Below are positions 55,157 through 64,000 of a DNA stretch of 64,000 bases, piece by piece. This DNA comes from Nosocomiicoccus ampullae (GTDB lineage: Bacteria; Bacillota; Bacilli; Staphylococcales; Salinicoccaceae), in NCBI RefSeq assembly GCF_001696685.1, contig NZ_MBFG01000005.1, forward strand, positions 1 through 64,000. The letters are read 5' to 3'. The notes below the pieces were generated by a model, which saw only the letters and a list, made by a program, of their open reading frames with translations, made no database searches and was not told where the DNA came from. A program made the position numbers and the translations under genes. The stretch's first letter is position 1. Each line of letters opens with the position of its first letter.

Positions 55157-56848
55157 ATGACAAAAAGAGATATTATACGTATGCTCGAAGAAATCGCAAC
55201 GTATTTAGAATTAAATTTAGAAAACTCATTTAAAGTTTCTGCATATAGAAAAGCAGCAGCAGCGCTCGAAAAAGATCCGCGCGCACTTTCTGAAATTGAA
55301 TCATTCGACGGGATAAAAGGTATCGGTAAATCGACAAAAGAAGTAATCGAAGAATATTTAGAGAAGAATCAAAGTACAGTGTTAAACGAATTAAAAGAAC
55401 GTACACCTGTCGGGTTAACATATATGACAAAAATTCCAGGGCTCGGTGCCAAACGAGTCGCAAAGATTTATGAAGAGACAGGTATCGACAATTTAGATGA
55501 CTTCGAACGGTTTTTACGGGACGGCAAACTTCAACAACTCCCTGGGTTTGGTAAAAAGACCGAAGAAAATATACTAAATGGTCTGATTTCGTTAAGTGAT
55601 GTTAAGCGCCATCCAATATCTACAGTCATGACGATACAAAAAAACATTGAAAGTTTTTTATCGTCATTAAATTATGTCGAACGCTTTGACATCGCAGGTA
55701 GTGCAAGAAGGTTCAAAGAAACGAGTGGGGATATTGATTTTATCGTTCAGTTAAGTGACAGTCACGAATTCATAAAAGACATTGAAGACGTATCCTTTTT
55801 TAAGTCGTTTATCACTAAAGGGGATAAAAAGGTTTCGATTCAATATACGGAAGGTTTAGTCAATATACAAGTAGATTTTAGGCTCGTTCAAGGTGACGAA
55901 TATTACTCTACGTTACAGCACTTTACAGGGAGTAAAGATCATAACGTGAGAATGCGACAAATCGCAAAATCACGTAACGAAAAAATTAATGAATACGGCG
56001 TCGAAAGTAACGGAGAAATTTTAACGTTTGATAGTGAAGCGCAATTTTATAAACACTTTGATTTATCGTATATTCCGCCGGCGATGCGTGAAACTGGTTC
56101 TGAAGTAGACGTTAATATGAGTGAGATTATTACGTTCGATGATATTAAGGGAGACCTTCATATGCATACGACGTATAGTGATGGTGCATATAGTATACGT
56201 GAGATGGTCGAAGCATGTATAGAGCGTGGGTACGAGTATATCATCATTACTGATCACTCAAAAAGTTTACCCGTTGCAAATGGGTTAAGTGAAGAGCGTT
56301 TACTAAAACAAATCGAAGAAATACGTAAAATTAACGATGAATATGATGAAATTGACGTCTATGCAGGTACTGAAATGGATATTCTAAGTGACGGAACACT
56401 CGATTATTCAGATGATATATTAAAATCGCTCGACTACGTCATTGCGAGCATTCACTCTAACTTCAATCAGACTGAAGAGGAAATTATGCACCGACTAAAA
56501 TGTGCAATGCATAATCCATATGTCAGACACATCGCGCATCCAACAGGGCGGTTAATTGGTCGACGTGACGGCTATAATGTTAATATGGAAGAGTTGTTAC
56601 AAATCGCAAAAGATACGCGTACTATTTTAGAAGTGAATGCGAATCCGAATCGTTTAGATTTATCGAGCGACGCTATTTATGGAAAAGATATCATGTTAAC
56701 AGTAAATACAGACGCGCATCATATCGATCATTTAGCGTTTATGGAATACGGCATCGCAACGCTTCAAAAAGGACAGGTTAATAAGAAAAACGTAATCAAT
56801 ACGTTATCTAGACAAGCATTTAAACAATTTATAGAAGATGGTAAGTGA
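55157..56848 (+). CDS. polX: Family X DNA polymerase/3'-5' exonuclease PolX
   Basis: Gap-filling repair polymerase. 563 aa. N-terminal helix-hairpin-helix 8-kDa domain (about 1-130), Pol beta-like core with SARRFKETSGDIDFIVQ (catalytic acids), and a C-terminal PHP domain (from about 335) with DLHMHTTYSDG, ITDHSKSL and NTDAHH, whose His residues look intact, so the 3'-5' exonuclease should be active. mutS2 begins 6 bp later. Confidence 0.96.
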   Translation: MTKRDIIRMLEEIATYLELNLENSFKVSAYRKAAAALEKDPRALSEIESFDGIKGIGKSTKEVIEEYLEKNQSTVLNELKERTPVGLTYMTKIPGLGAKRVAKIYEETGIDNLDDFERFLRDGKLQQLPGFGKKTEENILNGLISLSDVKRHPISTVMTIQKNIESFLSSLNYVERFDIAGSARRFKETSGDIDFIVQLSDSHEFIKDIEDVSFFKSFITKGDKKVSIQYTEGLVNIQVDFRLVQGDEYYSTLQHFTGSKDHNVRMRQIAKSRNEKINEYGVESNGEILTFDSEAQFYKHFDLSYIPPAMRETGSEVDVNMSEIITFDDIKGDLHMHTTYSDGAYSIREMVEACIERGYEYIIITDHSKSLPVANGLSEERLLKQIEEIRKINDEYDEIDVYAGTEMDILSDGTLDYSDDILKSLDYVIASIHSNFNQTEEEIMHRLKCAMHNPYVRHIAHPTGRLIGRRDGYNVNMEELLQIAKDTRTILEVNANPNRLDLSSDAIYGKDIMLTVNTDAHHIDHLAFMEYGIATLQKGQVNKKNVINTLSRQAFKQFIEDGK

Positions 56849-56854
56849 TAAGAA

Positions 56855-59176
56855 ATGAATGAACGTACAATACGCGCTCTAGAATTTAACAAAATTTTAG
56901 AGAGAGTAAAATCGTATGCAATGAGTGAAAAAACGAAAAGTAAAATATCTCCTAAATTATTTGAAACGTCTGTAATAGAAGTAAAAGAAAACCTTGCTGA
57001 AACAGATGATATTTTAACGATTTTACGCCATCAAAACTTAGAGATGGCAGGTATTTCAGACATGAAAGGCTATGTAAAACGTGCTCAAATTGGTAGTGTG
57101 TTAACGGTCGATGAGTTTTTAAAAATTAAAAGTAACTTATATCGTAAAGATACGTTGATTCGTGTGATCGAATCATTTAAAGAAAACGAAATAGAACTTC
57201 AGTCAATTGAACGCTACACGTCACAACTCCCTGAAGATAAATCACTCTATAAAGAAATTACGAGTACAATCGATGAAAGTGGCGTATTAGATCACGCGTC
57301 AAACGAATTATTAAAAATACGTCGACAAATTACACGTGAAGAAAGTTCAATTCGTACGCGCTTAAACGACATTTTAAGAAAATCTAGCAAGCATTTAAGT
57401 GACTCAATTATTACGATGAGAAATAATAGGTTTGTACTTCCAGTTAAAGCAGACTCTCAAAGTTCAGTGCGTGGCATCGTCCACGACGTAAGTGCGACAG
57501 GTCAGACGGTATACATTGAACCGATGGCCATCGTCGAATTATCAAATAAAATTGCGAGACTACGTGAACAAGAAAATGTTGAAGTAGAAAAGATATTAAT
57601 TGAACTTACAGAGAGAGTTGTATTAGAAGCAGAATCGTTAATTCTTATCGATGATATACTTCATCATTTAGATCTCGTGCACGCGAAAGCGAAATACGGT
57701 AATGCTATAAACGGAACAATTCCAATTATAAGTGAAGATGAAGAACTCCATTTAACAAAGGCGTATCATCCACTGATTGATATCGATGAAGTTGTAAAAA
57801 ACGATATTCATATCGGTGATTTGTCGGTCATTATTACAGGACCAAACACTGGTGGTAAAACTGTTACGATTAAAACAATTGGTTTATGTGCAGCGCTCGC
57901 TCAAAGTGGGATTCCAATTCCAGCGTTAGACGGCTCAAGACTCCCAGTATTTGATAGTATTTATGCGGATATTGGTGACGAGCAGTCTATCGAGCAATCG
58001 TTATCGACGTTTTCAAGTCATTTAACGAATATTAGTCATATATTAGACGTTGCGACAAAAGACAGTTTAGTTATTTTAGACGAGCTCGGTGCAGGAACGG
58101 ACCCAGAAGAAGGGGCAGCGCTCGCGATCAGCATATTAGAATTTTTACTCGATAAAAATATTAAAACGATAGCAACGACACACTATAAAGAGTTAAAGTC
58201 GTTTTCATATAGCCGTGAAGACGTAATCAATGCGTCGATGGAATTTGATGTCGACACATTGTCACCAACGTACCGTTTAATGATCGGTATTCCAGGTAAA
58301 TCAAACGCATTTAAAATCTCAGAAAAACTAAAGTTAAATTCCTCAGTCATACGTCGTGCTGAAGAATTGTCCGGAAGAGATAACTTTGAAATCAACGAAA
58401 TGATCGAGTCGTTAGAACGACATACAAAATCTGCGAGAATCCATGAGGAAGAAACGTATCAATTATTAAAAGAAACTAAAGATATTCATAAAACGTTAAA
58501 CGGATTTATGGCAGACTACGAATATCAGAAAACTCGACTCATTGAAGCGGCTGAAGATAAAGCAAATACCATCATTAAAGATGCAGAAAGAAAAGCATCT
58601 GGAATTATCGAAGAGCTAGAGCTCATGAAGTCTCTCGGTGTTGATAATATCGAATCACATAAACTTATCGAAGCTAAAAAGGCATTAACAGATAGCTATT
58701 ATGAAAAAGATATTAAAAAAGAGGTTACTTCAGAAGATAATACAGAACTTCATGTCGGTGATTCTGTCGATGTTTTATCGTACGGACAAAAAGGTGATGT
58801 CATCGAAGTCGATGGTGACGAGGTCACTGTTCAAATGGGTATAATTAAGATGAAAATCCCACGTAACGAGCTTAAAAAGCGTAAAGAGAAAAAAGTAAAA
58901 CCGGTCATTTCTAGAAAAGTAAGTCGACAAAGTGTTCCGAATAAACTGGATTTACGCGGAGAGCGATATGAAGATGCGGTCATTCGACTTGACCGTTATA
59001 TAGATCAAGTCGTGTTATCGAATTTAAATGAAGTTGAAATCATCCACGGTAAAGGGACAGGTGCTTTAAAAGAGGCAGTTGAAAAAACACTTAGAAGACA
59101 TAGTAAAGTAAAATCGTTTAGACAAGGTTTACCGTCAGAAGGTGGATTTGGCGTAACGATTGTGACGATGAAGTAG
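56855..59176 (+). CDS. mutS2: MutS2, Smr-domain ATPase
   Basis: 773 aa. MutS core and clamp regions, ATPase with Walker A GPNTGGKTVTIK (about residue 328) and Walker B VILDELGAGTDPEEG, long coiled coil (about 510-600), then KOW-like and C-terminal Smr nuclease domain with LDLRGERYEDA and IIHGKGTGALKEA. Known to act on recombination intermediates and, in Bacillus subtilis, on collided ribosomes. Cotranscribed with polX; followed by a tiny membrane gene. Confidence 0.96.
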   Translation: MNERTIRALEFNKILERVKSYAMSEKTKSKISPKLFETSVIEVKENLAETDDILTILRHQNLEMAGISDMKGYVKRAQIGSVLTVDEFLKIKSNLYRKDTLIRVIESFKENEIELQSIERYTSQLPEDKSLYKEITSTIDESGVLDHASNELLKIRRQITREESSIRTRLNDILRKSSKHLSDSIITMRNNRFVLPVKADSQSSVRGIVHDVSATGQTVYIEPMAIVELSNKIARLREQENVEVEKILIELTERVVLEAESLILIDDILHHLDLVHAKAKYGNAINGTIPIISEDEELHLTKAYHPLIDIDEVVKNDIHIGDLSVIITGPNTGGKTVTIKTIGLCAALAQSGIPIPALDGSRLPVFDSIYADIGDEQSIEQSLSTFSSHLTNISHILDVATKDSLVILDELGAGTDPEEGAALAISILEFLLDKNIKTIATTHYKELKSFSYSREDVINASMEFDVDTLSPTYRLMIGIPGKSNAFKISEKLKLNSSVIRRAEELSGRDNFEINEMIESLERHTKSARIHEEETYQLLKETKDIHKTLNGFMADYEYQKTRLIEAAEDKANTIIKDAERKASGIIEELELMKSLGVDNIESHKLIEAKKALTDSYYEKDIKKEVTSEDNTELHVGDSVDVLSYGQKGDVIEVDGDEVTVQMGIIKMKIPRNELKKRKEKKVKPVISRKVSRQSVPNKLDLRGERYEDAVIRLDRYIDQVVLSNLNEVEIIHGKGTGALKEAVEKTLRRHSKVKSFRQGLPSEGGFGVTIVTMK

Positions 59177-59185
59177 GTGCTAAAT

Positions 59186-59284
59186 ATGGATAATTTTGAT
59201 ATGTATAAGCTCGCAAAAGTACTGATCACATTTGCAGTGATTATGTTTATTGCAGGGATATTATATTTAACTGTATTTCAATAA
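59186..59284 (+). CDS. Tiny membrane protein, 32 aa
   Basis: Short frame 9 bp after mutS2 with TAGGTG 6-7 bases before its ATG. The peptide MDNFDMYKLAKVL continues into one membrane helix (about residues 10-30, TFAVIMFIAGILYLTVF). The ribosome site, operon position and single-helix character make it a credible small protein gene. Not recognised. Confidence 0.6.
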   Translation: MDNFDMYKLAKVLITFAVIMFIAGILYLTVFQ

Positions 59285-59312
59285 GCATAATATTTTTCTA
59301 TATAAAAAAAAC

Positions 59313-59321
59313 TGTTATAAT
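59313..59321 (+). promoter_or_regulatory. trxA extended -10 promoter
   Basis: TGtTATAAT at 59313-59321, 33 bp before the ATG; -35 region is a T run only. Confidence 0.6.
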
Positions 59322-59353
59322 ATATTTACAATACAATTTGGAGGCATAATACT

Positions 59354-59668
59354 ATGGCAATTTATGATGTAAATGATTCAGATTTTAAAGAAAAAATTAG
59401 CGAAGGTGTAAAACTTGTAGACTTTTGGGCGCCTTGGTGTGGACCATGTAAGATGATTGCACCAGTACTAGAAGAAGTAGCAACAGAAGTTGAAGGTAAA
59501 GCAGACATCCTTAAAGTAAACGTGGATGACAACCAAGCAACTGCAGCTGATTACGGCGTTATGTCTATTCCTACTTTAATTCTTATGAAAGATGGAGAAG
59601 AAGTAGACAAAGTTGTTGGCTTCCAACCAAAAGAGCAACTCGTTTCATTAATCGAAAAACACTTATAA
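59354..59668 (+). CDS. trxA: Thioredoxin
   Basis: 104 aa. General disulfide reductant. Active site APWCGPCKM with Cys29 and Cys32; cis-Pro in MSIPTLIL. It would supply electrons to Tpx and the fRMsr encoded in this window. GGAGG start; own terminator. Confidence 0.98.
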   Translation: MAIYDVNDSDFKEKISEGVKLVDFWAPWCGPCKMIAPVLEEVATEVEGKADILKVNVDDNQATAADYGVMSIPTLILMKDGEEVDKVVGFQPKEQLVSLIEKHL

Positions 59669-59678
59669 TATACGACTG

Positions 59679-59702
59679 AGCCGCGATAAGCGGCTTTTTT
59701 TA
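59679..59702 (+). terminator. trxA terminator
   Basis: AGCCGC, loop GATAA, GCGGCT, then TTTTTTTA. Confidence 0.9.
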
Positions 59703-59722
59703 TATCAATTGAGGGATTACTT

Positions 59723-61507
59723 ATGGAAAAAGATTCACAGTTAAAGTTAAAACTTTCGGTGTTACCAAAAGAACCTGGCTGTTATTTAATGAAAAATAAG
59801 CGCGATGAAATTATTTACGTCGGTAAAGCTAAAAACTTAAGAAATCGTGTACGATCATATTTTACAGGTGCACACGATGAAAAAACAATGCGACTCGTGA
59901 GTGACATCGTCGATTTTGACTTTGTTATCACAGATTCTGAAGTTGAGTCATTATTACTAGAAAATACATTAATAAAAAAGCATCAACCACGCTATAACAT
60001 TTTATTAAAAGACGATAAAAGTTATCCGTTTATAAAAATTACGAATGAACGACATCCACGATTACTCGTTACACGTACTGTTAATAAACGAACAGGTAAA
60101 TATTTTGGTCCATATCCAAACGCTTATAGTGCACATGAAACAAAACGATTACTCGACCGGATTTATCCGTTACGAAAATGCGATACGATGCCGGATAGAT
60201 TATGTTTGTATTACCACATTGGGCAGTGCCTAGGACCATGTGTGTATGAAGTAACAAAAACAGAAAATAACAAAATGATTCAAGGAATCACAAACTTTTT
60301 AAACGGTGATACCGATTCAGTCATAACAGATCTTGAAAATAAAATGCAAAAAGCATCAGAAGCATTAGAATTTGAACGTGCCAAAGAATATCGTGATTTA
60401 ATTCATCATATAAATGCGACGATGGAAAAACAAAACATGTTAACGAGCGATATGACAGCGAGAGATGTGTTCGGATTTTACACGTATAAAGGTTGGATGG
60501 CAATTAGTGTCTTGCTGATTCGTAACGGTAAACTGATTGAGAAAAAAGCAGAAATGTTTGCAATGAATGATACAGTCGACGAAGAATTTAACCGTTTCGT
60601 CTTTCAGTTCTATGAGCTAGATTCGAACTTAAAACCAAAAGAAGTTCATTTACCAGTATCAATTGACCCAGTGATTTTAAATAAAGCATTACCGATGAAA
60701 ACAATCACCCCAAAACGTGGTAGTAAACGTGAAATGGTTGATCTAGCGTGTAAAAATGCCGAAGTTGCAATTAAAAGTCGCTTTGAAATTATCGCGCGAG
60801 ATGAAAGACGGACGACTGAAGCAATAGAAACACTTGGAGACGTACTGAATATTGAAACTCCAAGGCATATCGAAGCGTTTGATAACTCAAACATTCAAGG
60901 TGCAGACCCTGTCAGTGCAATGGTCACTTTTATAGATGGTAAGCCTGATAAAAAGTCATATAGAAAATATAAAATTCGTACGGTTGAAGGACCAGATGAT
61001 TACGAATCGATGAGAGAAGTGATTCGCAGACGTTATAGCCGTGTATTACGTGAAGGTTTGGCATTACCAGATCTCATAATCGTAGACGGTGGTATTGGAC
61101 AAATGAACGCTGCTAAAAGTATTTTAAAAGATGAGCTCGGCGTATTTATTCCTGTCGCTGGCGTAAAAAAAGACGACAAACATAATACGGCAGAGTTGTT
61201 ATACGGAGAAACTGCAGCAATCGTCCCTTTAAAGAAAACTTCACAAACGTTTTATTTACTACAACGTATACAAGATGAAGTCCACCGTTTTGCGATATCA
61301 TTCCATCGAAATACGCGTAAAAAAACAGCATTTCGTTCTGCGTTAGACGATATTAAAGGACTTGGTCCAAAGCGTAAACAAGCGATGTTACGTGCCTTTG
61401 GATCAGTAGAAAATATGAAAACAAAATCCGTTGAAGATTTTCAAAGAATTGGGATTCCACAAAACATTTCAGAGGCAATTGTTGAAAAACTTAACAATAA
61501 TAGCTGA
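59723..61507 (+). CDS. uvrC: Excinuclease ABC subunit C
   Basis: Makes both incisions in nucleotide excision repair. 594 aa. N-terminal GIY-YIG nuclease ([18 protein letters not shown]), UVR domain binding UvrB (about 195-235, [14 protein letters not shown]), RNase H-like nuclease with [10 protein letters not shown] and a terminal helix-hairpin-helix pair. Start behind GAGGG. Confidence 0.97.
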   Translation: MEKDSQLKLKLSVLPKEPGCYLMKNKRDEIIYVGKAKNLRNRVRSYFTGAHDEKTMRLVSDIVDFDFVITDSEVESLLLENTLIKKHQPRYNILLKDDKSYPFIKITNERHPRLLVTRTVNKRTGKYFGPYPNAYSAHETKRLLDRIYPLRKCDTMPDRLCLYYHIGQCLGPCVYEVTKTENNKMIQGITNFLNGDTDSVITDLENKMQKASEALEFERAKEYRDLIHHINATMEKQNMLTSDMTARDVFGFYTYKGWMAISVLLIRNGKLIEKKAEMFAMNDTVDEEFNRFVFQFYELDSNLKPKEVHLPVSIDPVILNKALPMKTITPKRGSKREMVDLACKNAEVAIKSRFEIIARDERRTTEAIETLGDVLNIETPRHIEAFDNSNIQGADPVSAMVTFIDGKPDKKSYRKYKIRTVEGPDDYESMREVIRRRYSRVLREGLALPDLIIVDGGIGQMNAAKSILKDELGVFIPVAGVKKDDKHNTAELLYGETAAIVPLKKTSQTFYLLQRIQDEVHRFAISFHRNTRKKTAFRSALDDIKGLGPKRKQAMLRAFGSVENMKTKSVEDFQRIGIPQNISEAIVEKLNNNS

Positions 61508-61524
61508 AAAGGCTTTATAGTGTC

Positions 61525-61553
61525 TTGATTTAACTGATAATGAGTCGTAAAAT
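61525..61553 (+). promoter_or_regulatory. sdhCAB promoter flanked by an inverted repeat
   Basis: TTGATT (61525-61530), 17-bp spacer, TAAAAT (61548-61553). ATAGTGT (61517-61523) and its complement ACACTAT (61563-61569) flank the promoter and could bind a regulator. Confidence 0.6.
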
Positions 61554-61599
61554 ATAAAGCAAACACTATGATTTGTTAATTTGGTTAGGGGGGACAATA

Positions 61600-62211
61600 G
61601 TGTCTAAACAAGATTCGAGCTTTTTTGTGAGAAGATTGCATTCATTGCTTGGAGTTGTGCCACTCGGTGTGTTCTTAGTTCAACACCTGATCATCAACAA
61701 CTTCGCAACACGTGGACCAGAAGCGTTTAACACGGCTGCTGGATTCATGGGTAACTTGCCTTTTGTTTTAGTTCTTGAAACATTTGTCATTTACTTACCG
61801 ATTTTATTCCATGGTATTTACGGTGTGTATATTGCATTTACTGCAAAAAACAACGTAGGTCGATACGGTACATACAGAAACTGGATGTTCCTTATTCAAA
61901 GAATTACGGGAATTATTGCATTCGTATTTATTGCGATTCACGTCTATCAAACACGTTTCCAAGTACTACTAGGTGCTGAAGTAAACTTTGATATGATGGC
62001 AGATATTCTCGGTAGTCCATTTTGGTTTGTATTCTATGTAGTCGGTGTTCTTGCGGTCGTATTCCACTTTGCAAACGGATTATGGTCATTCATGATTACA
62101 TGGGGAATTACACAATCACCAAAATCTCAGCAAATAATGAGCTATGTTGCGATTATCGTTTTTGTAATTGTTGGATTCATCGGCGTTCAAACATTATTCG
62201 CATTTATTTAA
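61600..62211 (+). CDS. sdhC: Succinate dehydrogenase cytochrome b558 subunit
   Basis: Membrane anchor of complex II, diheme type B (Bacillus-like), passing electrons to menaquinone. 203 aa, five helices. His residues in VRRLHSLLG, VQHLIINN, FHGIYG, AIHVYQ and FHFANGLW are in place for two hemes. GTG at 61600 fits AGGGGGG spacing; a frame start at 61573 lacks a ribosome site. SdhA starts 13 bp after. Confidence 0.95.
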   Translation: MSKQDSSFFVRRLHSLLGVVPLGVFLVQHLIINNFATRGPEAFNTAAGFMGNLPFVLVLETFVIYLPILFHGIYGVYIAFTAKNNVGRYGTYRNWMFLIQRITGIIAFVFIAIHVYQTRFQVLLGAEVNFDMMADILGSPFWFVFYVVGVLAVVFHFANGLWSFMITWGITQSPKSQQIMSYVAIIVFVIVGFIGVQTLFAFI

Positions 62212-62224
62212 AGGAGTGTCACTA

Positions 62225-63970
62225 ATGGCAAATAATAAAGTTATCGTTGTCGGGGGTGGACTTGCAGGTCTAATGGCAACGATAAAAGCAGCAGAAAGCG
62301 GCGCACAAATTGATCTATTTTCAATTGTTCCAGTTAAACGTTCACACTCTGTATGTGCACAAGGTGGAATTAACGGTGCCGTAAATACAAAAGGTGAGGG
62401 AGATTCACCTTATAAACACTTTGATGATACGGTGTACGGTGGAGACTTTTTAGCCAACCAACCACCGGTTAAGGCAATGACTGAAGCAGCACCAAAAATT
62501 ATTCACTTACTCGACCGTATGGGCGTTATGTTTAGTCGTACGCCAGAAGGTTTACTCGACTTCCGTCGTTTCGGTGGAACGTTATATCACCGTACGGCAT
62601 TCGCAGGTGCAACGACTGGTCAACAGTTATTATACGCACTTGATGAGCAAGTAAGAAAATATGAAGTTGAAGGTTTAGTAACAAAATACGAAGGTTTTGA
62701 ATTTTTAGGCATCGTTAAAGATGCTGAAGGTCGTGCACGTGGTATTACAGCGCAAGACATCAAAACGGGTGAAATTCGTTCGTTCGGTGCTGATGCGGTT
62801 ATTATGGCTACAGGTGGACCTGGTATTATCTTTGGTAAATCGACAAACTCAATGATTAACACTGGATCAGCAGCGTCAATCGTGTACCAACAAGGTGCAG
62901 TATACGCAAACGGTGAATTTATCCAGATTCACCCAACCGCAATTCCTGGTGACGACAAATTACGTCTTATGAGTGAGTCAGCGCGTGGTGAAGGTGGACG
63001 TGTTTGGACATACAAAGATGGTAAGCCTTGGTATTTCTTAGAAGAGAAATATCCAAACTATGGAAACCTTGTACCAAGAGATATCGCGACGCGTGAAATC
63101 TTTGATGTATGTGTAAATCAAAAGTTAGGTATTAACGGAGAAAACATGGTTTACTTAGACCTTTCGCATAAAGATCCACACGAGTTAGATGTTAAACTCG
63201 GTGGAATTATCGAAATCTATGAGAAATTTACTGGAGACGATCCACGTAAAGTTCCAATGAAAATCTTCCCAGCAGTACACTATTCAATGGGTGGATTATA
63301 TGTAGATTACGATCAAATGACAAACATCCCTGGTCTATTCGCAGCAGGTGAGTGTGATTACTCACAACACGGTGCAAACAGACTTGGTGCAAACTCATTA
63401 TTATCAGCAATTTACGGTGGTATGGTTGCTGGACCTAATGCGATCGACTATGTGAACTCTTTAGAAACGACTTACGAAGAGTTAGATAGTGCAATTTTTG
63501 ATGAAGCAGTAAAAGTCGAAGAAAATCGCTGGGAAAACATTCTTAACATGAAGGGTGAAGAGAACGCATATCAATTACACCGTGAACTTGGTGAATTAAT
63601 GACAAACAACGTAACAGTTGTTAGAGAAAACGCAAAATTAGTTGAAACTGATAAAGAAATCGTTAAATTAATGGAAAGATATCATAACATTAATATGGAC
63701 GATACGAAGCAGTGGAGTAACCAAGCTGCATTCTTCACAAGACAATTATGGAACATGTTAGTGTTAGCACGAGTAATTACAATCGGTGCCTTAAACCGTA
63801 ATGAATCTCGTGGTGCACACTACAAACCAGAATTCCCTGACCGTAACGATGAAGAATGGTTAAAAACTACAAAAGCGTATTATGAAGGGCCAACGGAAGC
63901 ACCACGTTTTGAATACGAAGACGTTGATGTAAGCCTAATCCCACCACGCGTACGTGACTATACTAAGTAA
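62225..63970 (+). CDS. sdhA: Succinate dehydrogenase flavoprotein subunit
   Basis: 581 aa. FAD-binding GGGLAGLMATIKAAESGA; HSVCAQGGING contains the His that carries covalent FAD; HPTAIPG and the C-terminal EFPDRND match fumarate reductase/SDH flavoproteins. The ATG at 62225 follows AAGGAG; a longer frame overlaps sdhC. Confidence 0.97.
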   Translation: MANNKVIVVGGGLAGLMATIKAAESGAQIDLFSIVPVKRSHSVCAQGGINGAVNTKGEGDSPYKHFDDTVYGGDFLANQPPVKAMTEAAPKIIHLLDRMGVMFSRTPEGLLDFRRFGGTLYHRTAFAGATTGQQLLYALDEQVRKYEVEGLVTKYEGFEFLGIVKDAEGRARGITAQDIKTGEIRSFGADAVIMATGGPGIIFGKSTNSMINTGSAASIVYQQGAVYANGEFIQIHPTAIPGDDKLRLMSESARGEGGRVWTYKDGKPWYFLEEKYPNYGNLVPRDIATREIFDVCVNQKLGINGENMVYLDLSHKDPHELDVKLGGIIEIYEKFTGDDPRKVPMKIFPAVHYSMGGLYVDYDQMTNIPGLFAAGECDYSQHGANRLGANSLLSAIYGGMVAGPNAIDYVNSLETTYEELDSAIFDEAVKVEENRWENILNMKGEENAYQLHRELGELMTNNVTVVRENAKLVETDKEIVKLMERYHNINMDDTKQWSNQAAFFTRQLWNMLVLARVITIGALNRNESRGAHYKPEFPDRNDEEWLKTTKAYYEGPTEAPRFEYEDVDVSLIPPRVRDYTK

Positions 63971-63988
63971 TCTGAGAGGAGTATTAAA

Positions 63989-64000
63989 ATGGCAGAAACA
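63989..64000 (+). CDS. sdhB: Start of the succinate dehydrogenase iron-sulfur subunit (truncated by window)
   Basis: Only ATGGCAGAAACA (M-A-E-T) is inside the window, behind GAGAGGAG at 63974-63981. Identity rests on the sdhCAB operon order. Confidence 0.7.

Overview
The window is about 64 kb of low-GC Gram-positive DNA with strong AGGAGG-type ribosome binding sites, two T-box leaders and gene order typical of Staphylococcaceae/Bacillales (rpsD-msrC-ezrA-nifZ-thiI-sppA-yteJ-tpx-ytxK; dnaE-accDA-pfkA-pyk-citZ-icd; polA-mutM-coaE-gapB-nrdR-dnaB-dnaI-thrS; infC-rpmI-rplT; pheST-zapA-cvpA-polX-mutS2-trxA-uvrC-sdhCAB). Several departures from the Staphylococcus aureus order (no ackA after ytxK, no phoPR between icd and polA, no rnhC between pheT and zapA, a clostridial-type purC standing alone) suggest a non-Staphylococcus member of the family, such as the Nosocomiicoccus/Jeotgalicoccus/Salinicoccus group. 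This is an inference from synteny and protein resemblance, not a database result.

Region 1 (1 to about 6.3 kb) is the right end of a prophage abutting rpsD. It starts inside the 3' end of an IS3-family (IS150-like) element, which appears to have landed in a phage terminator hairpin. A tail endopeptidase with an S74 self-cleaving chaperone domain follows, then small lysis genes, a holin candidate and an amidase endolysin broken by a one-base frameshift. Between endolysin and attachment region lies the accessory part: an AT-rich two-gene module (a 294-aa soluble protein plus a 176-aa four-helix membrane protein) behind a structured leader, then a strong promoter overlapped by a LexA/SOS-box-like palindrome that drives no visible ORF but ends in three hairpins and a terminator. 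Three CCACAAA repeats at exact 11-bp spacing look like tyrosine-integrase arm sites and mark the attR side. The two-gene module and the SOS-linked RNA are the best candidates for something undescribed.

Region 2 (6.3-22 kb) is core: ribosomal protein S4 with a structured leader, methionine sulfoxide repair, the EzrA division regulator, the NifZ/ThiI sulfur-transfer pair, SppA, thiol peroxidase, a YtxK-like methyltransferase, an aldehyde dehydrogenase, a universal stress protein and alanine dehydrogenase, then a 400-bp gene-free stretch holding an alternating inverted-repeat array, purC, ytpI and nrnA.

Region 3 (22-44.5 kb) holds DNA polymerase DnaE, a short FadR-like regulator with its operator in front of accDA, lower glycolysis (pfkA-pyk), TCA entry (citZ-icd), a queF-queC queuosine pair, an AbgT-family transporter, the repair/replication genes polA and mutM, coaE, gluconeogenic gapB, nrdR and the helicase-loading genes dnaB-dnaI.

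Region 4 (44.5-64 kb) is translation and repair: T-box-thrS, a PH-domain membrane protein, infC (AUA start) with its L20-type leader, rpmI, rplT, an M42 peptidase, a SpoU methyltransferase, T-box-pheST, zapA-cvpA, polX-mutS2, a 32-aa membrane peptide, trxA, uvrC and the sdhCAB operon, which runs off the right edge. No tRNA, rRNA or CRISPR array was seen.
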